Positions 51,764 to 60,986 of a stretch of DNA of 64,000 bases are shown here, piece by piece (within the stretch, counting starts at the first letter, position 1; every line of letters starts with the position of its first letter). This DNA is from JABDIP01 sp965227455. Its GTDB lineage: Bacteria; Pseudomonadota; Alphaproteobacteria; DSM-16000; Inquilinaceae. The stretch lies in assembly GCA_965227455.1 (NCBI GenBank), contig OZ245752.1:2976001-3040000 (forward strand), read 5' to 3'. The notes below the pieces were generated by a model. The model worked only from the letters and a program-made list of their open reading frames with translations, was not told where the DNA came from and did not search any database. The translations under genes were made by a program, and so were the position numbers.

Positions 51764-52294
51764 GGCCGGCTGCCCTCCCTCGGTTGGCCGTGACGTCCGA
51801 TCTGCATCTCACGCCCGCATGCAGGCGACCTTGAGCGAGATCAACTGCAGGTTAGTCCGGAACAGCCCGCCAGGCACGTGAAGTTCCACACCGAGCCCCA
51901 ACATGTTCAACGATTCAGCCGCAACGATGGGGGCTGGTCGAACGCCCCAGAGCTGCAGTCCATTACGGCCGGTCATTGGCAACCGCCGAAAATCAGCCGG
52001 CTGCTATCCGCGTTGAGTTTGACGATCACGGGCACCCCTCGCCCGGGGCCGCCGGCATCATCTCCCAAGCGGCCCTCGGAATCGTGACGCCTGTGGCCGC
52101 GGACAGAACCATCCGCGCCAGCCATACGGCGCGCCGCTGAAATCCGTGCATGCCGACACCGTATCCAAAAGAACGAAGCGGCCCGGCCGGGTAGGGCTGA
52201 GCCGCTGTTCTGCTGGGTAGCGGGGCAGGATTGTCCCTGTAGCTGCCGGAATCAACAGAACCCTCCGAGCATTGCTGGAGGCCAGCCTCTCGGA
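51764..52294. other. 531-base non-coding region with possible gene relic
   Basis: No intact gene is visible between the hydrogenase operon and tcuB. It should contain the hydrogenase promoter (minus strand) and the tcuB 3' end region. On the minus strand from about 52140 to 51990, a stretch ending PGEGCPVIVKLNADS resembles part of a flavin-dependent NADH:flavin oxidoreductase (family motif P-V-x-V-K-L-N), and further downstream another frame reads LGVELHVPGGLF. The frames are broken, so at most this is a decayed gene. I see no convincing sigma-54 or other promoter box. Confidence 0.3.
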
Positions 52295-53356
52295 CTACTG
52301 CGTCAATTGCCTCTCCCTTGCGAGGGCGGCGAGGCGGTAGAAGCCGTGGACCATTTTTGAGAAGGGCATCAGCAGGAAGAATGCCAGCACGGCGCCAAGA
52401 TGCAGTGCCAGAAGCATCGGCACGGCAGCGGTGCCGGTCGCCGCGTAGAGCACCAGGCCCGAGAGGCTCACGAAGCCGAGCAGCAGGACGAAAGCCATCT
52501 CGCCGCCCCAGACTCCGCACGCGCCCAGGCCCGCATCGGCACGAATCTTCAGCCACGCCAGACCGCCCGTCCCGACGAGGAGAAGCAGGCCACCGGGAAT
52601 GCCGAGCAGCTTGGGCAGGGTGAAGAGGCCGTAAGGCGCTTCCCACCCCAGAACGTAATGCATCACCGTGCCCGCCGAAGTGGAGGCGAAGCACAGCAGG
52701 AAGCCCCAAAGCGTCGCCTGATGGAATTGCCGGCGGCGGTCCGAAAAGCGGTCCTCGCGTTCGAAATTGCAGCCCTGGCCTTGGCCGCCGGAAAGATTCC
52801 GCAGGCTGGCGGCGTCGGCCGAAGCCCCGACAATGTGTCGGAGGCGGAGCGGAGCGCCGCCGATCTCGGCCCAATACCGCCTCAGCCCGATCGCCACCGA
52901 GGCGAGCGGCAGCAGGAAGGCGGGGGTGAAGATCGCAACCATTGTCGTATGGGACAGGACCGCATAGAAGCCTTCGCCGCTCTCAGGACGCAGGGCGTTG
53001 GCCATCCAGAACAGCAGCGCGAATGCGGCGACGAGCAGTGCCGCCATGGCCACGCCGATTCGCTGAAACAGCCGCGACACCCCGCCGGGCCAGGTGAAAT
53101 CCTGCCAGCTCTCGACGCGCACCTCGGCCAGCACGGCCGGGAGATTCAGGTCGAACTCGTGCGGTGCGGTGTACTGGCAGGCGTAGTAGCAGCCGCGGCA
53201 GTTGTGGCAGAGATTGGCCAGCTGGGTGATGTCGCCATCGGCGAAGGCGCGCTGGCGCATCATCGCCGGAAAGACCGAGCAATAGCCCTCGCAATAGCGG
53301 CACGCGTTGCAGATCTCGATCTGTCGGCGGGCCTCCTGGATCGAGTCACTGGACAT
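52295..53356 (-). CDS. tcuB: tricarballylate utilisation protein TcuB
   Basis: A 353-residue membrane iron-sulfur protein. The N-terminal part has two 4Fe-4S motifs, CNACRYCEGYCSVFP and CHNCRGCYYACQY, followed by about six membrane helices. In Salmonella TcuB reoxidises the FADH2 of TcuA and passes electrons to the quinone pool. It overlaps the end of tcuA by 11 bases, so the two are translated together. Length fits the family. Confidence 0.92.
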   Translation of the reverse strand: MSSDSIQEARRQIEICNACRYCEGYCSVFPAMMRQRAFADGDITQLANLCHNCRGCYYACQYTAPHEFDLNLPAVLAEVRVESWQDFTWPGGVSRLFQRIGVAMAALLVAAFALLFWMANALRPESGEGFYAVLSHTTMVAIFTPAFLLPLASVAIGLRRYWAEIGGAPLRLRHIVGASADAASLRNLSGGQGQGCNFEREDRFSDRRRQFHQATLWGFLLCFASTSAGTVMHYVLGWEAPYGLFTLPKLLGIPGGLLLLVGTGGLAWLKIRADAGLGACGVWGGEMAFVLLLGFVSLSGLVLYAATGTAAVPMLLALHLGAVLAFFLLMPFSKMVHGFYRLAALARERQLTQ

Positions 53357-54737
53357 GGGCGGCGGCCTCGCGGCCAGCGATGCGTCCGAAGACGGTTCCG
53401 ATAGTCATGCCGAAGCCGGCGAGATAGCCCTGGCCCAGGATCGATCCGGCCATGGTCTCGCCGGCGGCCCAGATATTGGCGTACGCGCCCTCCGGCCCGC
53501 TGACCCGCGCCGACTCGTCGACCTTGAGCCCGAGATAGGTGAAGGTGACACCGGGGCGCAGGCTGTAGCCGTAGAAGGGCGGCTCGCTGATCGGGCGCGC
53601 CCAGTTGGTCTTTGCCGGCTCGATGCCGTCCGTGGCCAAGCCGTCCAGTTCCGTGGAGTGGAAGTCGCCCTCAGTGCACGCTGCATTGAATGCCGCGACG
53701 GTCCTGGCCAGATCTGCCCCCGAAATGCCGAGTTGATCGCCGAGCTCCTCGACCGTGTCTGCCCTTTCCGGCGGAAAGACCGACGGCATGAAGAGATCGA
53801 TGCTCTTCGAGTCGATGATCGCGTAGGCGACCTGGTCGGGCTGGACCGCCACCAGCCGGCCCCAGATGGCGTAGCGCTTGGGCCAGACATCCTCGCCTTC
53901 GTCATAGAAGCGTTCGGCGTAATTGTTGACGACGATCGAGAATGGCACGCAGTCGAGCCGGGTCACGATGCCACCATCGAATTTCGGCGCCCGGCCGTCG
54001 ATGGCGACCGCATGGCACTGGGTCGGATCGCCCACCGATTGCGCGCCCTGATCCAGCATGTCCCGCAGCACGACACCGCGATTGTAGGGCGTTCCCCGGA
54101 TCAGGAAATTGCGCGCCGCTGGGCCCCAGGCATCGGCCAGCCAGTCGATATCCGACTGGAATCCGCCCGAGGCGATGACGCAGGCCCGGCCCTGTACCGT
54201 CACCGCGCCACCGTCGGCCTCAAGTCGCACACCGGCGAAGGTGCCGTCCTCGATCTCGACATGGGTCACCTTGGTCTCGTAGGCGATGGTCACGCCCAGA
54301 TCCTCGGCCATGGCGTAGTAGGCGTTGACCAGCGCCTTGCCGCCGCCGAGGAAGAACGCATTGGTGCGGCTGAGCGACAAGGTGCCAGAGAGCGAGGGCT
54401 GAAACCGCACACCATGGGCCTCCATCCAGGGTAGGCAGTCCTCCGAGGTGCGGATGGCAAGGCGGGCCAGCGCCTCGTCCGTGACCCCTTTCGTGACCCG
54501 CATCAGATCGTCGAAATACTCGTCTTCTTCGTAGCTGTCGGTGAGCACCGATAGCGGCCCGTGATGCATGCAGCGGAAATTGCGCGTATGCCGGCTGTTG
54601 CCGCCGCGGTAAGGCTTCGGCGCGCCTTCAAGAAGCAGCACCTTTACGCCGGCCTCCGCGGCCGTGATAGCGGCGCAGAGTGCGGCATTGCCGCCACCGA
54701 CGACGATCACGTCCCAGACGCGGTTCGTGTCGACCAT
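53346..54737 (-). CDS. tcuA: FAD-dependent tricarballylate dehydrogenase TcuA
   Basis: A 463-residue flavoprotein of the fumarate-reductase/succinate-dehydrogenase type. The FAD motif is VVGGGNAALCAAITAAEAG (about 13-31), followed by PKPYRGGNSRHTRNFR, a TcuA-type signature, and the C-terminal block AAGETMAGSILGQGYLAGFG. It oxidises tricarballylate to cis-aconitate. With tcuB downstream and a GntR regulator nine bases upstream the arrangement resembles the tcuRABC locus. A dedicated TcuC permease is absent; the AbrB-type or TTT system may serve instead. Confidence 0.9.
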   Translation of the reverse strand: MVDTNRVWDVIVVGGGNAALCAAITAAEAGVKVLLLEGAPKPYRGGNSRHTRNFRCMHHGPLSVLTDSYEEDEYFDDLMRVTKGVTDEALARLAIRTSEDCLPWMEAHGVRFQPSLSGTLSLSRTNAFFLGGGKALVNAYYAMAEDLGVTIAYETKVTHVEIEDGTFAGVRLEADGGAVTVQGRACVIASGGFQSDIDWLADAWGPAARNFLIRGTPYNRGVVLRDMLDQGAQSVGDPTQCHAVAIDGRAPKFDGGIVTRLDCVPFSIVVNNYAERFYDEGEDVWPKRYAIWGRLVAVQPDQVAYAIIDSKSIDLFMPSVFPPERADTVEELGDQLGISGADLARTVAAFNAACTEGDFHSTELDGLATDGIEPAKTNWARPISEPPFYGYSLRPGVTFTYLGLKVDESARVSGPEGAYANIWAAGETMAGSILGQGYLAGFGMTIGTVFGRIAGREAAAHVQ

Positions 54738-54746
54738 CGTCCGCCC

Positions 54747-55433
54747 CTACCCGCCCGTCCGGTCTTCGGCACCGGCCGCCGCCCGGAGCTGTCGCAGCCG
54801 GGCCCGGTGCGACGCCTCCAGATGGGCCCGCATGCCGGCCTCGGCCGCCGCGCCATCGCGGGCCCGAAGCGCCTTCAGGACGGCCCCATGTTCGGACACC
54901 GCCTCCTCGGCACGGGCCCGATCCGCCAGCGTCGAGGTGCCGAGGATCAGAAGCGCCTTCTGCAACGCGCCCATGGACTCGATCAGGAACCGGTTCTTCG
55001 CCGCCTTGGCAAATGTCTCATGAAACAACCGGTTCAGCTCGTAGGCGCGCCGTGCGTCGCCAGTGGCGGCGGCGAGATCCGCGTTAATTTCCTCAAGCTC
55101 GGAAATCTCGATATCCGAGGCCGCCCGCGCGGCCATCCGTGCCGCCGTGGCCTCGAGCACCGTGCGCATCTCGTACAGCTCCATGACTTCGGAATAGTCG
55201 AGGGTGCGGACCGTCGCCCCGACGCGCGGCACGTGGACCACCAACCCATCGGCCTCGAGCTGGCGGATCGCCTCGCGCACCGGCGTGCGGCTGATCCGAA
55301 GGCGCCCGGCCAGATCGGTTTCGGTCAGCCGGTCGCCGGGCCGCAACTCGCCCGAACGAATTTGCGCCAGAACGCGCTCATAGGCGCTCCGCCGGTGTCC
55401 CTGGTCCAACGGAATGACCTTGCTTTCGACCAC
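54747..55433 (-). CDS. GntR-family (FadR/FCD) transcriptional regulator
   Basis: A 228-residue regulator with an N-terminal winged helix (LAGRLRISRTPVREAIRQLE) and a C-terminal all-helical FCD effector domain (YEMRTVLEATAARMAA, ELNRLFHETFAKAAKN, EHGAVLKALRARDG). The start is assigned to GTG at 55433, which gives the usual length; no ATG fits. It is the first gene of a GntR-tcuA-tcuB unit. A TGTATACA palindrome 32-39 bases upstream is a likely operator for itself and the divergent AbrB-type permease gene. FCD domains bind carboxylic acids, which suits tricarballylate or aconitate. Confidence 0.88.
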   Translation of the reverse strand: MVESKVIPLDQGHRRSAYERVLAQIRSGELRPGDRLTETDLAGRLRISRTPVREAIRQLEADGLVVHVPRVGATVRTLDYSEVMELYEMRTVLEATAARMAARAASDIEISELEEINADLAAATGDARRAYELNRLFHETFAKAAKNRFLIESMGALQKALLILGTSTLADRARAEEAVSEHGAVLKALRARDGAAAEAGMRAHLEASHRARLRQLRAAAGAEDRTGG

Positions 55434-55455
55434 GGCCCTGCATCCTTGAAATATT

Positions 55456-55474
55456 GTATCCAAATGTATACAAC
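55456..55474. promoter_or_regulatory. GntR-type operator in divergent promoter
   Basis: TTGTATCCAAATGTATACAA lies in a short AT-rich stretch between the GntR regulator gene (minus) and the AbrB-type permease gene (plus). It contains the 8-bp palindrome TGTATACA at 55465-55472, close to the TNGTNNACNA consensus of FadR/FCD-type regulators. It could control both directions. Confidence 0.5.
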
Positions 55475-55506
55475 AGAATACGATATTGTCAATCGAGCAG
55501 AACCCG

Positions 55507-56541
55507 ATGGCCCTTTTCACCGGGAAACGGCTGCGCACAATGGGGATCGCCGCTGTCGGCGCGGGAATCTTCCTGGTTGCCGGCCTCCCGCTACCATTCC
55601 TGTTCGGGCCGATGGCCGCCTGCCTGCTGGCAGCCCTTGCCGGTCTGCGGATGGAGGGGCTGGGCCAGGTGTCGGTAGCAGCGCGCACCATCGTCGGCGT
55701 GGCCGTCGGCGCCTCGATCACGCCGGAGGTGGTTGGCCAATTGCCGCAGATGGCCCTGTCGGTGGCCTTCATTCCGATTTACATCGTCCTCATCGCCGCT
55801 GCCGGCGTGCCGTTCTTCACGCGCGTCTGCGGGTTCGATCGCATCACCGCCTGGTACGCGGCGATGCCCGGCGGGCTGCAGGACATGATCGTCTTCGGCA
55901 AGGAGGCCGGTGGCGACGTGCGCGCCCTGTCCCTGATCCATGCCACGCGCGTGCTGATCATCGTCACCCTGGCCCCGATCCTGATGACGAACGCGTTCGG
56001 CGCCAGCCTGACGAACCCCATCGGCGCTCCTGCGATCTCGGTTCCGCCGCACGAGCTCGTATTGATGGTCCTGGCGGCAATCCTGGGCTGGAAGGGCGGC
56101 GAGCGGATCAAGCTCTTCGGCGCGTCGATCCTCGGCCCGATGATCCTGACGGCGGCGTTGTCGCTTGCCGATGTCATCCATTTCCGCCCGCCCGCCGAGG
56201 CGATCCTGACGGCGCAGTTCTTCATCGGGATGGGGATCGGGGTCCACTATGTCGGGGTCACGCTCGGCGAGCTGCGCCGCGACGTGCTGTCGGGCATGGC
56301 CTTTGTCATCATTCTCGCGGGCCTGGCCGTGGGCTTCACCTGGATCGTCACGGCGGCCGGGCTCGCCGCGCCGACAGAGGCGTTCCTGGCCTTTGCGCCC
56401 GGCGGTCAGGCGGAGATGACCGTGCTGGCGATCGTCACCGGTGCCGATTTGGGGTTCGTCATCGTCCACCACCTGACCCGGGTCGTGCTGGTGATCACGG
56501 GCGCGCCGATGGCCATGCGATTGTTCCGTCGCAAGGATTAG
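55507..56541 (+). CDS. AbrB-family membrane protein (putative permease)
   Basis: A 344-residue protein with about ten hydrophobic segments arranged in two repeats, of the AbrB/ammonia-monooxygenase-associated membrane family. Motifs include LFGPMAACLLAAL, AWYAAMPGGLQDMIVFGKEA and, in the second repeat, FLAFAPGGQAEMTVLAIVTG; the paired PGG-Q-M/E-M signatures are typical. Transport of a carboxylate is a guess from context with tcuAB. The ATG at 55507 is chosen over a TTG at 55486. Its stop overlaps the stop of the convergent dehydrogenase gene by four bases. Confidence 0.85.
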   Translation: MALFTGKRLRTMGIAAVGAGIFLVAGLPLPFLFGPMAACLLAALAGLRMEGLGQVSVAARTIVGVAVGASITPEVVGQLPQMALSVAFIPIYIVLIAAAGVPFFTRVCGFDRITAWYAAMPGGLQDMIVFGKEAGGDVRALSLIHATRVLIIVTLAPILMTNAFGASLTNPIGAPAISVPPHELVLMVLAAILGWKGGERIKLFGASILGPMILTAALSLADVIHFRPPAEAILTAQFFIGMGIGVHYVGVTLGELRRDVLSGMAFVIILAGLAVGFTWIVTAAGLAAPTEAFLAFAPGGQAEMTVLAIVTGADLGFVIVHHLTRVVLVITGAPMAMRLFRRKD

Positions 56542-57524
56542 GCACTCTGCTGCGCCTCCCAGGCCTCGGGGTTGATCATGTGGATCGGCGTCCCGTCCGC
56601 ATAGGCGTTGATCTGGTCGAAGATATCGCTGAACTGCAGATCGAACTCGTCCTCGGTGACGTAGCCGATATGCGGCGTGCCGATGAAGTTGGGATGGCGG
56701 AGCAGCGGGTCGTCGGGGTCGGTCAGCGGCTCGGTATCGAAGACATCGACGGCGGCAAGGCCGGGGCGACCGGCATCCAGCGCCTCCAGAAGCGCTCCGG
56801 GTTGCACCAGCCCGGCGCGGGAGGTGTTGACGAACAGCGCGTCCTGCCGCATCGCCGTCAGATCCTCCAGCGTGATCAGCCCCCGTGTCTCGGGCTTCAG
56901 CCGGACGTGCACCGATACGACATCGCTGTCGGCGAAAAAGGCCTGCCGGCTTTCCGCGACCCGCTGGCTGTCGGCGGCGGCGCGAGCGCGGCCGTCTTCT
57001 GAACTCCACCACTGCACCTGCATCCCGAACGCCTCGGCATAACCGGCGACGGCCCGGCCGATGCGGCCATAGCCATAGAGCCCGAGGGTCCGCCCGCGCA
57101 GGGTCTTGCCGACGCCCATCTGCCAGTTGCCCGCCTTCAGCGAAGCCATCTGTGCGGGAATCTGGCGCATGCCCGCCATGACCAGTGCCCAGGTCAGCTC
57201 GGCGGCGGCATAGGACGGTGTGCCGGCATGCATGTTGGAACAGAGCAGTACGCCATTGGCGGTACAGGCCGGCACGTCGATATGCGGATAGACGCTGCGC
57301 TGGCTGATGAGCCTGAGTTTCGGCAGGCGTGCCAGAAGCTCGGCGGTGATCTTCGTGCGTTCCCGGAACAGCACCAGGGCCTCGGCCTCCGACAGCCGGT
57401 GGGCCAGGGTTGGCACATCCTCCACATGATCGGTCCAAACGGTGACTTCGTGCCCGGAGAGCTTCGCGAAGCAGGGCAGGCCGCGCAGCGTGTCGAACCA
57501 ATCGTCGAGGATGTGGACCCGCAT
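56538..57524 (-). CDS. D-2-hydroxyacid dehydrogenase family protein
   Basis: A 328-residue NAD(P)-dependent dehydrogenase of the phosphoglycerate/2-hydroxyacid type. The cofactor loop is GLYGYGRIGRAVAGYAEAFG, the catalytic Arg is in NTSRAGLVQPG, Glu in DVFDTEPL and His in GTPHIGYVTE. It probably reduces or oxidises a 2-keto/2-hydroxy acid made in the tricarboxylate route. Its ATG immediately follows the stop of the small ORF upstream. It is the last gene of the tct operon and converges with the AbrB gene. Confidence 0.88.
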   Translation of the reverse strand: MRVHILDDWFDTLRGLPCFAKLSGHEVTVWTDHVEDVPTLAHRLSEAEALVLFRERTKITAELLARLPKLRLISQRSVYPHIDVPACTANGVLLCSNMHAGTPSYAAAELTWALVMAGMRQIPAQMASLKAGNWQMGVGKTLRGRTLGLYGYGRIGRAVAGYAEAFGMQVQWWSSEDGRARAAADSQRVAESRQAFFADSDVVSVHVRLKPETRGLITLEDLTAMRQDALFVNTSRAGLVQPGALLEALDAGRPGLAAVDVFDTEPLTDPDDPLLRHPNFIGTPHIGYVTEDEFDLQFSDIFDQINAYADGTPIHMINPEAWEAQQSA

Positions 57525-57743
57525 CTAGGGGGCCCGGGGCGTCGGGATCCTGACCTCCAGGGCAAGCGCCGCCAGTGCCGCGCCCACGCGGGCACGTTCG
57601 GCCAACAGGTGATTGAATTGGGCGTCGCAGCCCGAGATCGGACCGGGATAGCTGGTGATCTCGTCGGCGATGTGTCGTCGGGCGGCCTCCAGCGCCGCTT
57701 CGGCGGTGCGGATGTGCTCGTCAAACCGCGCGTGCTCGCTCAT
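57525..57743 (-). CDS. small hypothetical protein (72 aa)
   Basis: A 72-residue protein starting MSEHARFDEHIRTAEAALEA, mostly alpha-helical and probably a coiled-coil hairpin. The ATG at 57743 is preceded by AGGAGG. It sits between the PrpF/GalD-like gene (16-base gap) and the 2-hydroxyacid dehydrogenase gene (adjacent stop and start), so it is translated as part of the operon. I do not recognise the family. Confidence 0.65.
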   Translation of the reverse strand: MSEHARFDEHIRTAEAALEAARRHIADEITSYPGPISGCDAQFNHLLAERARVGAALAALALEVRIPTPRAP

Positions 57744-57759
57744 GCACGCCTCCTTTCCG

Positions 57760-58857
57760 TCAGGGCTCAAATCCGGACCAGATCGCGGCGGGCACGTAGA
57801 CATGACCGTCTGCCAGCTTGCGCGCGGTGCGCACCAGGCCCGCCGACCGCAATTCGAATGTGGTCGCATCCGCGGAAAAGTCCAGCAGGACTTCGATCGC
57901 GCCTGAAGGATGCTCGAGCACCACATTGGCCGGCGAAGTGGTGGGACGGTCGAGCAGACCGTCGGCCACGGTTCCGGGCGTCAGCGCGCAGGAGGCCATG
58001 CACTGCGAACCGGTCACCGCCAGGGTCGGATGCGTGTTCCAGGGCATGAAATACCGGGTGGCGATGGTGCCGCCCTCACGCGCCCGGGCGAAGAGACCGA
58101 ATTTCGGCGTCACCGATTTCGCCACGTCGCCCATGCCCATCCTGGCCCCGGCCTCGATGCGCACTGCTTCCATCCGGGCGAAGAACTCCCGGTTCTCGTC
58201 CAGCTCTTCGCGGGTTTCGTATCCGGTGAGGCCGAAATCTTCCGCGCGCGCGATTGCCATGGGCATGGCGACGTCCATGCAGGTGACGTCTATGCCCTGG
58301 ATCGTGTCGCGCAGATTGCCGGTCGGCAGGAACTGTCCGGTGGAGGATCCGACGACGCCCATGAATTTCAGCGCGACGGGCGCCGCCGTGCCGGGCACGC
58401 CGTCGATCGCGGTTTCGCCGGCATATTCGATCTGCCCGCCCGGCGTCTGCAGTTCCGCCTCGACCAGGGCGCCGGTGTTGACTGCCCGGATCCGGACCGT
58501 GCTGACATCGCCCTTCGGTTCGAACAGCCCCAGTTCTATGGCCGCCGGGCCCACGCCGACCAGGATATTGCCGCAGGTCGGCTTGAAATCGACCAGCCGG
58601 TCCTCGACGCTGACCTGGGCGAAGAAATAGTCGATATCGGCCTCGTCCTCCTGCGAGGCCGAGAGCATCGCCACCTTGGTGGTCACCGCCGCGCCGCCGC
58701 CCAGCCCATCGATGTTGAGCGGATGGCCCGAGCCGACGGCGGCAATCAGGACCTGCGCCAACGCTTCGCGATCTTCGGGCAGCGCGTCGCGGCGGAAATA
58801 GGGCCCGCGCGAGGTGCCGCCGCGCATGAAGACGTATGGGATGCCAGTCTGGGTCAT
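57760..58857 (-). CDS. PrpF/GalD-family isomerase (4-oxalomesaconate tautomerase-like)
   Basis: A 365-residue protein of the PrpF family (diaminopimelate-epimerase-like fold). VFMRGGTSRGPYFRRDALP at the N terminus, FKPTCGNILVGVGPAAIELG with the conserved Cys, and PWNTHPTLAVTGSQCMASCA near the C terminus are diagnostic. Family members isomerise 2-methylaconitate, aconitate or 4-oxalomesaconate by proton shift. In an operon with a tricarboxylate transporter and near tcuAB, isomerisation of an aconitate-type acid is likely. It follows the fused TctAB gene after 22 bases. Confidence 0.88.
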   Translation of the reverse strand: MTQTGIPYVFMRGGTSRGPYFRRDALPEDREALAQVLIAAVGSGHPLNIDGLGGGAAVTTKVAMLSASQEDEADIDYFFAQVSVEDRLVDFKPTCGNILVGVGPAAIELGLFEPKGDVSTVRIRAVNTGALVEAELQTPGGQIEYAGETAIDGVPGTAAPVALKFMGVVGSSTGQFLPTGNLRDTIQGIDVTCMDVAMPMAIARAEDFGLTGYETREELDENREFFARMEAVRIEAGARMGMGDVAKSVTPKFGLFARAREGGTIATRYFMPWNTHPTLAVTGSQCMASCALTPGTVADGLLDRPTTSPANVVLEHPSGAIEVLLDFSADATTFELRSAGLVRTARKLADGHVYVPAAIWSGFEP

Positions 58858-58879
58858 GTCGGCCCCCTCGAGCTGCCGC

Positions 58880-60910
58880 TCACGTCAACGGCCAGGGCAG
58901 GTCCACAACGTCCTGCAGCAGGCCCGGCGGGAAGTCGCGGTTCAGCAGCGCTGCCATCAGGCACATCAGCCCGATCCCCGCGGCGGTCAGGATCAGCGTC
59001 TTCGGCCAGCCGGCCTGGGCCCGGATCCGGAAGAAGCTGATCAGGAAGACTGCGAGCGCCAGGATGAAGCCGACAAACCAGGTCAGGGCGATCAGCCCCG
59101 CGAACCACGCCAGCGTGGACCACAGCCCGTGTGGCGCCTCGGCGTCGTCGCCGGCGATCTCACGGTCGGCGAAGATCGGGTCACCCTCGGGCTTGCGGAT
59201 CATCTGCACCAGCAGCGCCACGCAGCAGAGCAAGGCGAAACTGCCGATCACCAGCGGCACGATCTTGTCGGTCATGTTGAAGTCCGAGATCGCATTGGCA
59301 TTGATCACCGCCAGCAGCAGATAGGCCGAGATCACCAGCAGAAAGACCATCGGCGCCCGCTTCGAGCCCGAGACGGTCTCGCCTTCCGACATGATCAGCT
59401 TCGCCTGGCGGATGCCAAGAACCACCGAGACCACGGTGATGATCAGCAGCACGATCACGATCGGGCTGAAGATGTACTCGAAGCCGGCCGAAAGGCTGTC
59501 GCGGAAGCGGAAGCTGGCGATCTGGAACGCCTGGTTGGAGAATTTCTCGATCGGCGCCGACAGCACGAAGCCGATGAGGAAAGCCGGCCGCGACCAGTCG
59601 AACCGGCGCAGGAAGATGCCGATCAGCCCGGCGATGACCAGCGCCAGCAGATCCTCGAAATTCTGTCCCGACTGGAAGGCCGCGAAGGAGATCAGCATGA
59701 ACAGGAAGGGTGCCAGATAGGTGAAACGGATCGTGGTCAGCTTCGCGATCCCGCCCGACGCGGCAATGCAGATCACGGTGCCCACGACATTGGCCAGCGC
59801 CAGAAGCCAGACGATGGAATAGGTGATGTCGAGATTGTTCTTCAGCATCGCCGGGCCGACCTCGATCTGGCCGGATCCCAGCAGCGCCACCGCGCCGATG
59901 AAAATCGCCATGGAGCCGGAGCCGGGGATGCCGAACAACAGCGTCGGCACCAGCCCGCCGCCCTCCTTGGCGTTGTTGGAGCTTTCCGGGCCGATCACGC
60001 CGCGGACCTCGCCCTTGCCGAAGGCGGATTTGTCCTTGGTCGACTGCACCGTATGGCCATAGGCGATCCAGTCCACGACCGAGCCGCCGAGGCCGGGAAT
60101 GACGCCGACGGTCACGCCGATCAGCGAGCAGCGGATCGACAGCCAGATGTTGGCGAACCAGTCCCGCACGCCCTGCAGCCAGCCCGCACCGAGGGTGGCG
60201 CCCTTGGCGATCGACTGATCCTGCCTGAGCAGCGAGACGATTTCCGGCACCGCGAAGATGCCGAGACCGACGATCACCAGCTTGAGCCCATCGACCAGAT
60301 AGGGGATGTCGTAGGTCGCCATGCGCAGGCTGCCGGCCGCCGGCGCCTCGCCGATGGTTCCGATCATGATGCCGAGGCCGGCGGCGGCGAGACCCTTGAG
60401 CGCCACTCGCCCGGCCAGGATCGCCACCATGGACAGGCCAAGCGCCGTGATCATCAGCATCTCCGGCAGGCCGAAGGCCAGGACCAGCGGCCGGGCGATC
60501 AGGATGAACATGGTGAGGAAGGTCGCACCGAGCAGCCCGCCGAAGAGGGACGAGGCAAAGGCCGCCGACAGCGCTCGCGCCGCCTCGCCATTGCGCGCCA
60601 TCGGAAATCCGTCGAGCACCGTGGCCTGCGAGGCGGAAGAGCCAGGGATGCCCATGAGCACCGACGCGAAGGTGTCGGAGGTCGGAACGACGGCGACCAT
60701 GCCGATCATCAGCGCCAGCCCCAGGACCGGCTCCATGCCGAACATGAAGGGCAGGAGGAGAGACAGGCCGGCAATGCCGCCGAGCCCAGGGAAGACCCCG
60801 ACCGCAAGTCCCATGACGACGCCGAGAACGAGGAAGCCCAGCACCTCGGGCTGCAGGATCAGGGCCCAGGCCTCGGCCAGCGCAGGCAGGGCGGTCGCGA
60901 GAATGTCCAT
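58880..60910 (-). CDS. tripartite tricarboxylate transporter permease, TctA-TctB fusion
   Basis: A 676-residue membrane protein. Residues about 1-505 are TctA: VFPGLGGIAGLSLLLPF, MGIPGSSASQATVLDGFPMA, GVIPGLGGSVVDWIAYGHT, ESSNNAKEGGGLVPTLLFGIPGS. After about 515 there is a separate set of four membrane helices (VFLLVISAYLLLAVINANA, IVPLVIGSFALLCCVALLVQ, AWFAGLIALTWFVGFILALA, LILTAAGIGLMCLMAALLN) matching TctB in size and topology. No separate tctB gene exists here, so the small subunit is fused. It pairs with TctC encoded upstream. Confidence 0.92.
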   Translation of the reverse strand: MDILATALPALAEAWALILQPEVLGFLVLGVVMGLAVGVFPGLGGIAGLSLLLPFMFGMEPVLGLALMIGMVAVVPTSDTFASVLMGIPGSSASQATVLDGFPMARNGEAARALSAAFASSLFGGLLGATFLTMFILIARPLVLAFGLPEMLMITALGLSMVAILAGRVALKGLAAAGLGIMIGTIGEAPAAGSLRMATYDIPYLVDGLKLVIVGLGIFAVPEIVSLLRQDQSIAKGATLGAGWLQGVRDWFANIWLSIRCSLIGVTVGVIPGLGGSVVDWIAYGHTVQSTKDKSAFGKGEVRGVIGPESSNNAKEGGGLVPTLLFGIPGSGSMAIFIGAVALLGSGQIEVGPAMLKNNLDITYSIVWLLALANVVGTVICIAASGGIAKLTTIRFTYLAPFLFMLISFAAFQSGQNFEDLLALVIAGLIGIFLRRFDWSRPAFLIGFVLSAPIEKFSNQAFQIASFRFRDSLSAGFEYIFSPIVIVLLIITVVSVVLGIRQAKLIMSEGETVSGSKRAPMVFLLVISAYLLLAVINANAISDFNMTDKIVPLVIGSFALLCCVALLVQMIRKPEGDPIFADREIAGDDAEAPHGLWSTLAWFAGLIALTWFVGFILALAVFLISFFRIRAQAGWPKTLILTAAGIGLMCLMAALLNRDFPPGLLQDVVDLPWPLT

Positions 60911-60945
60911 GGGATTCGCCTTCGGTCAGGGGCACTCGGTCGGAT

Positions 60946-60977
60946 CGGATGCCCCGCGCCTGGGCGCGGGGCATCCG
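60946..60977 (-). other. 14-bp perfect stem-loop between tctC and tctAB
   Basis: The arms at 60946-60959 (CGGATGCCCCGCGC) and 60964-60977 are exact reverse complements, with a four-base CTGG loop. The hairpin starts nine bases after the tctC stop and lies 36 bases before the TctA-TctB start. There is no T-run in the minus-strand direction, so it most likely stabilises the tctC message and limits permease expression, or terminates partially. Confidence 0.7.
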
Positions 60978-60986
60978 CAACGGCAA

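Noticed and set aside
54561..57002. 813-codon open frame on the plus strand across tcuA, gntR, abrB and the dehydrogenase
   Set aside because: It crosses several real genes on both strands and carries only low-complexity, Arg/Gly-rich sequence.
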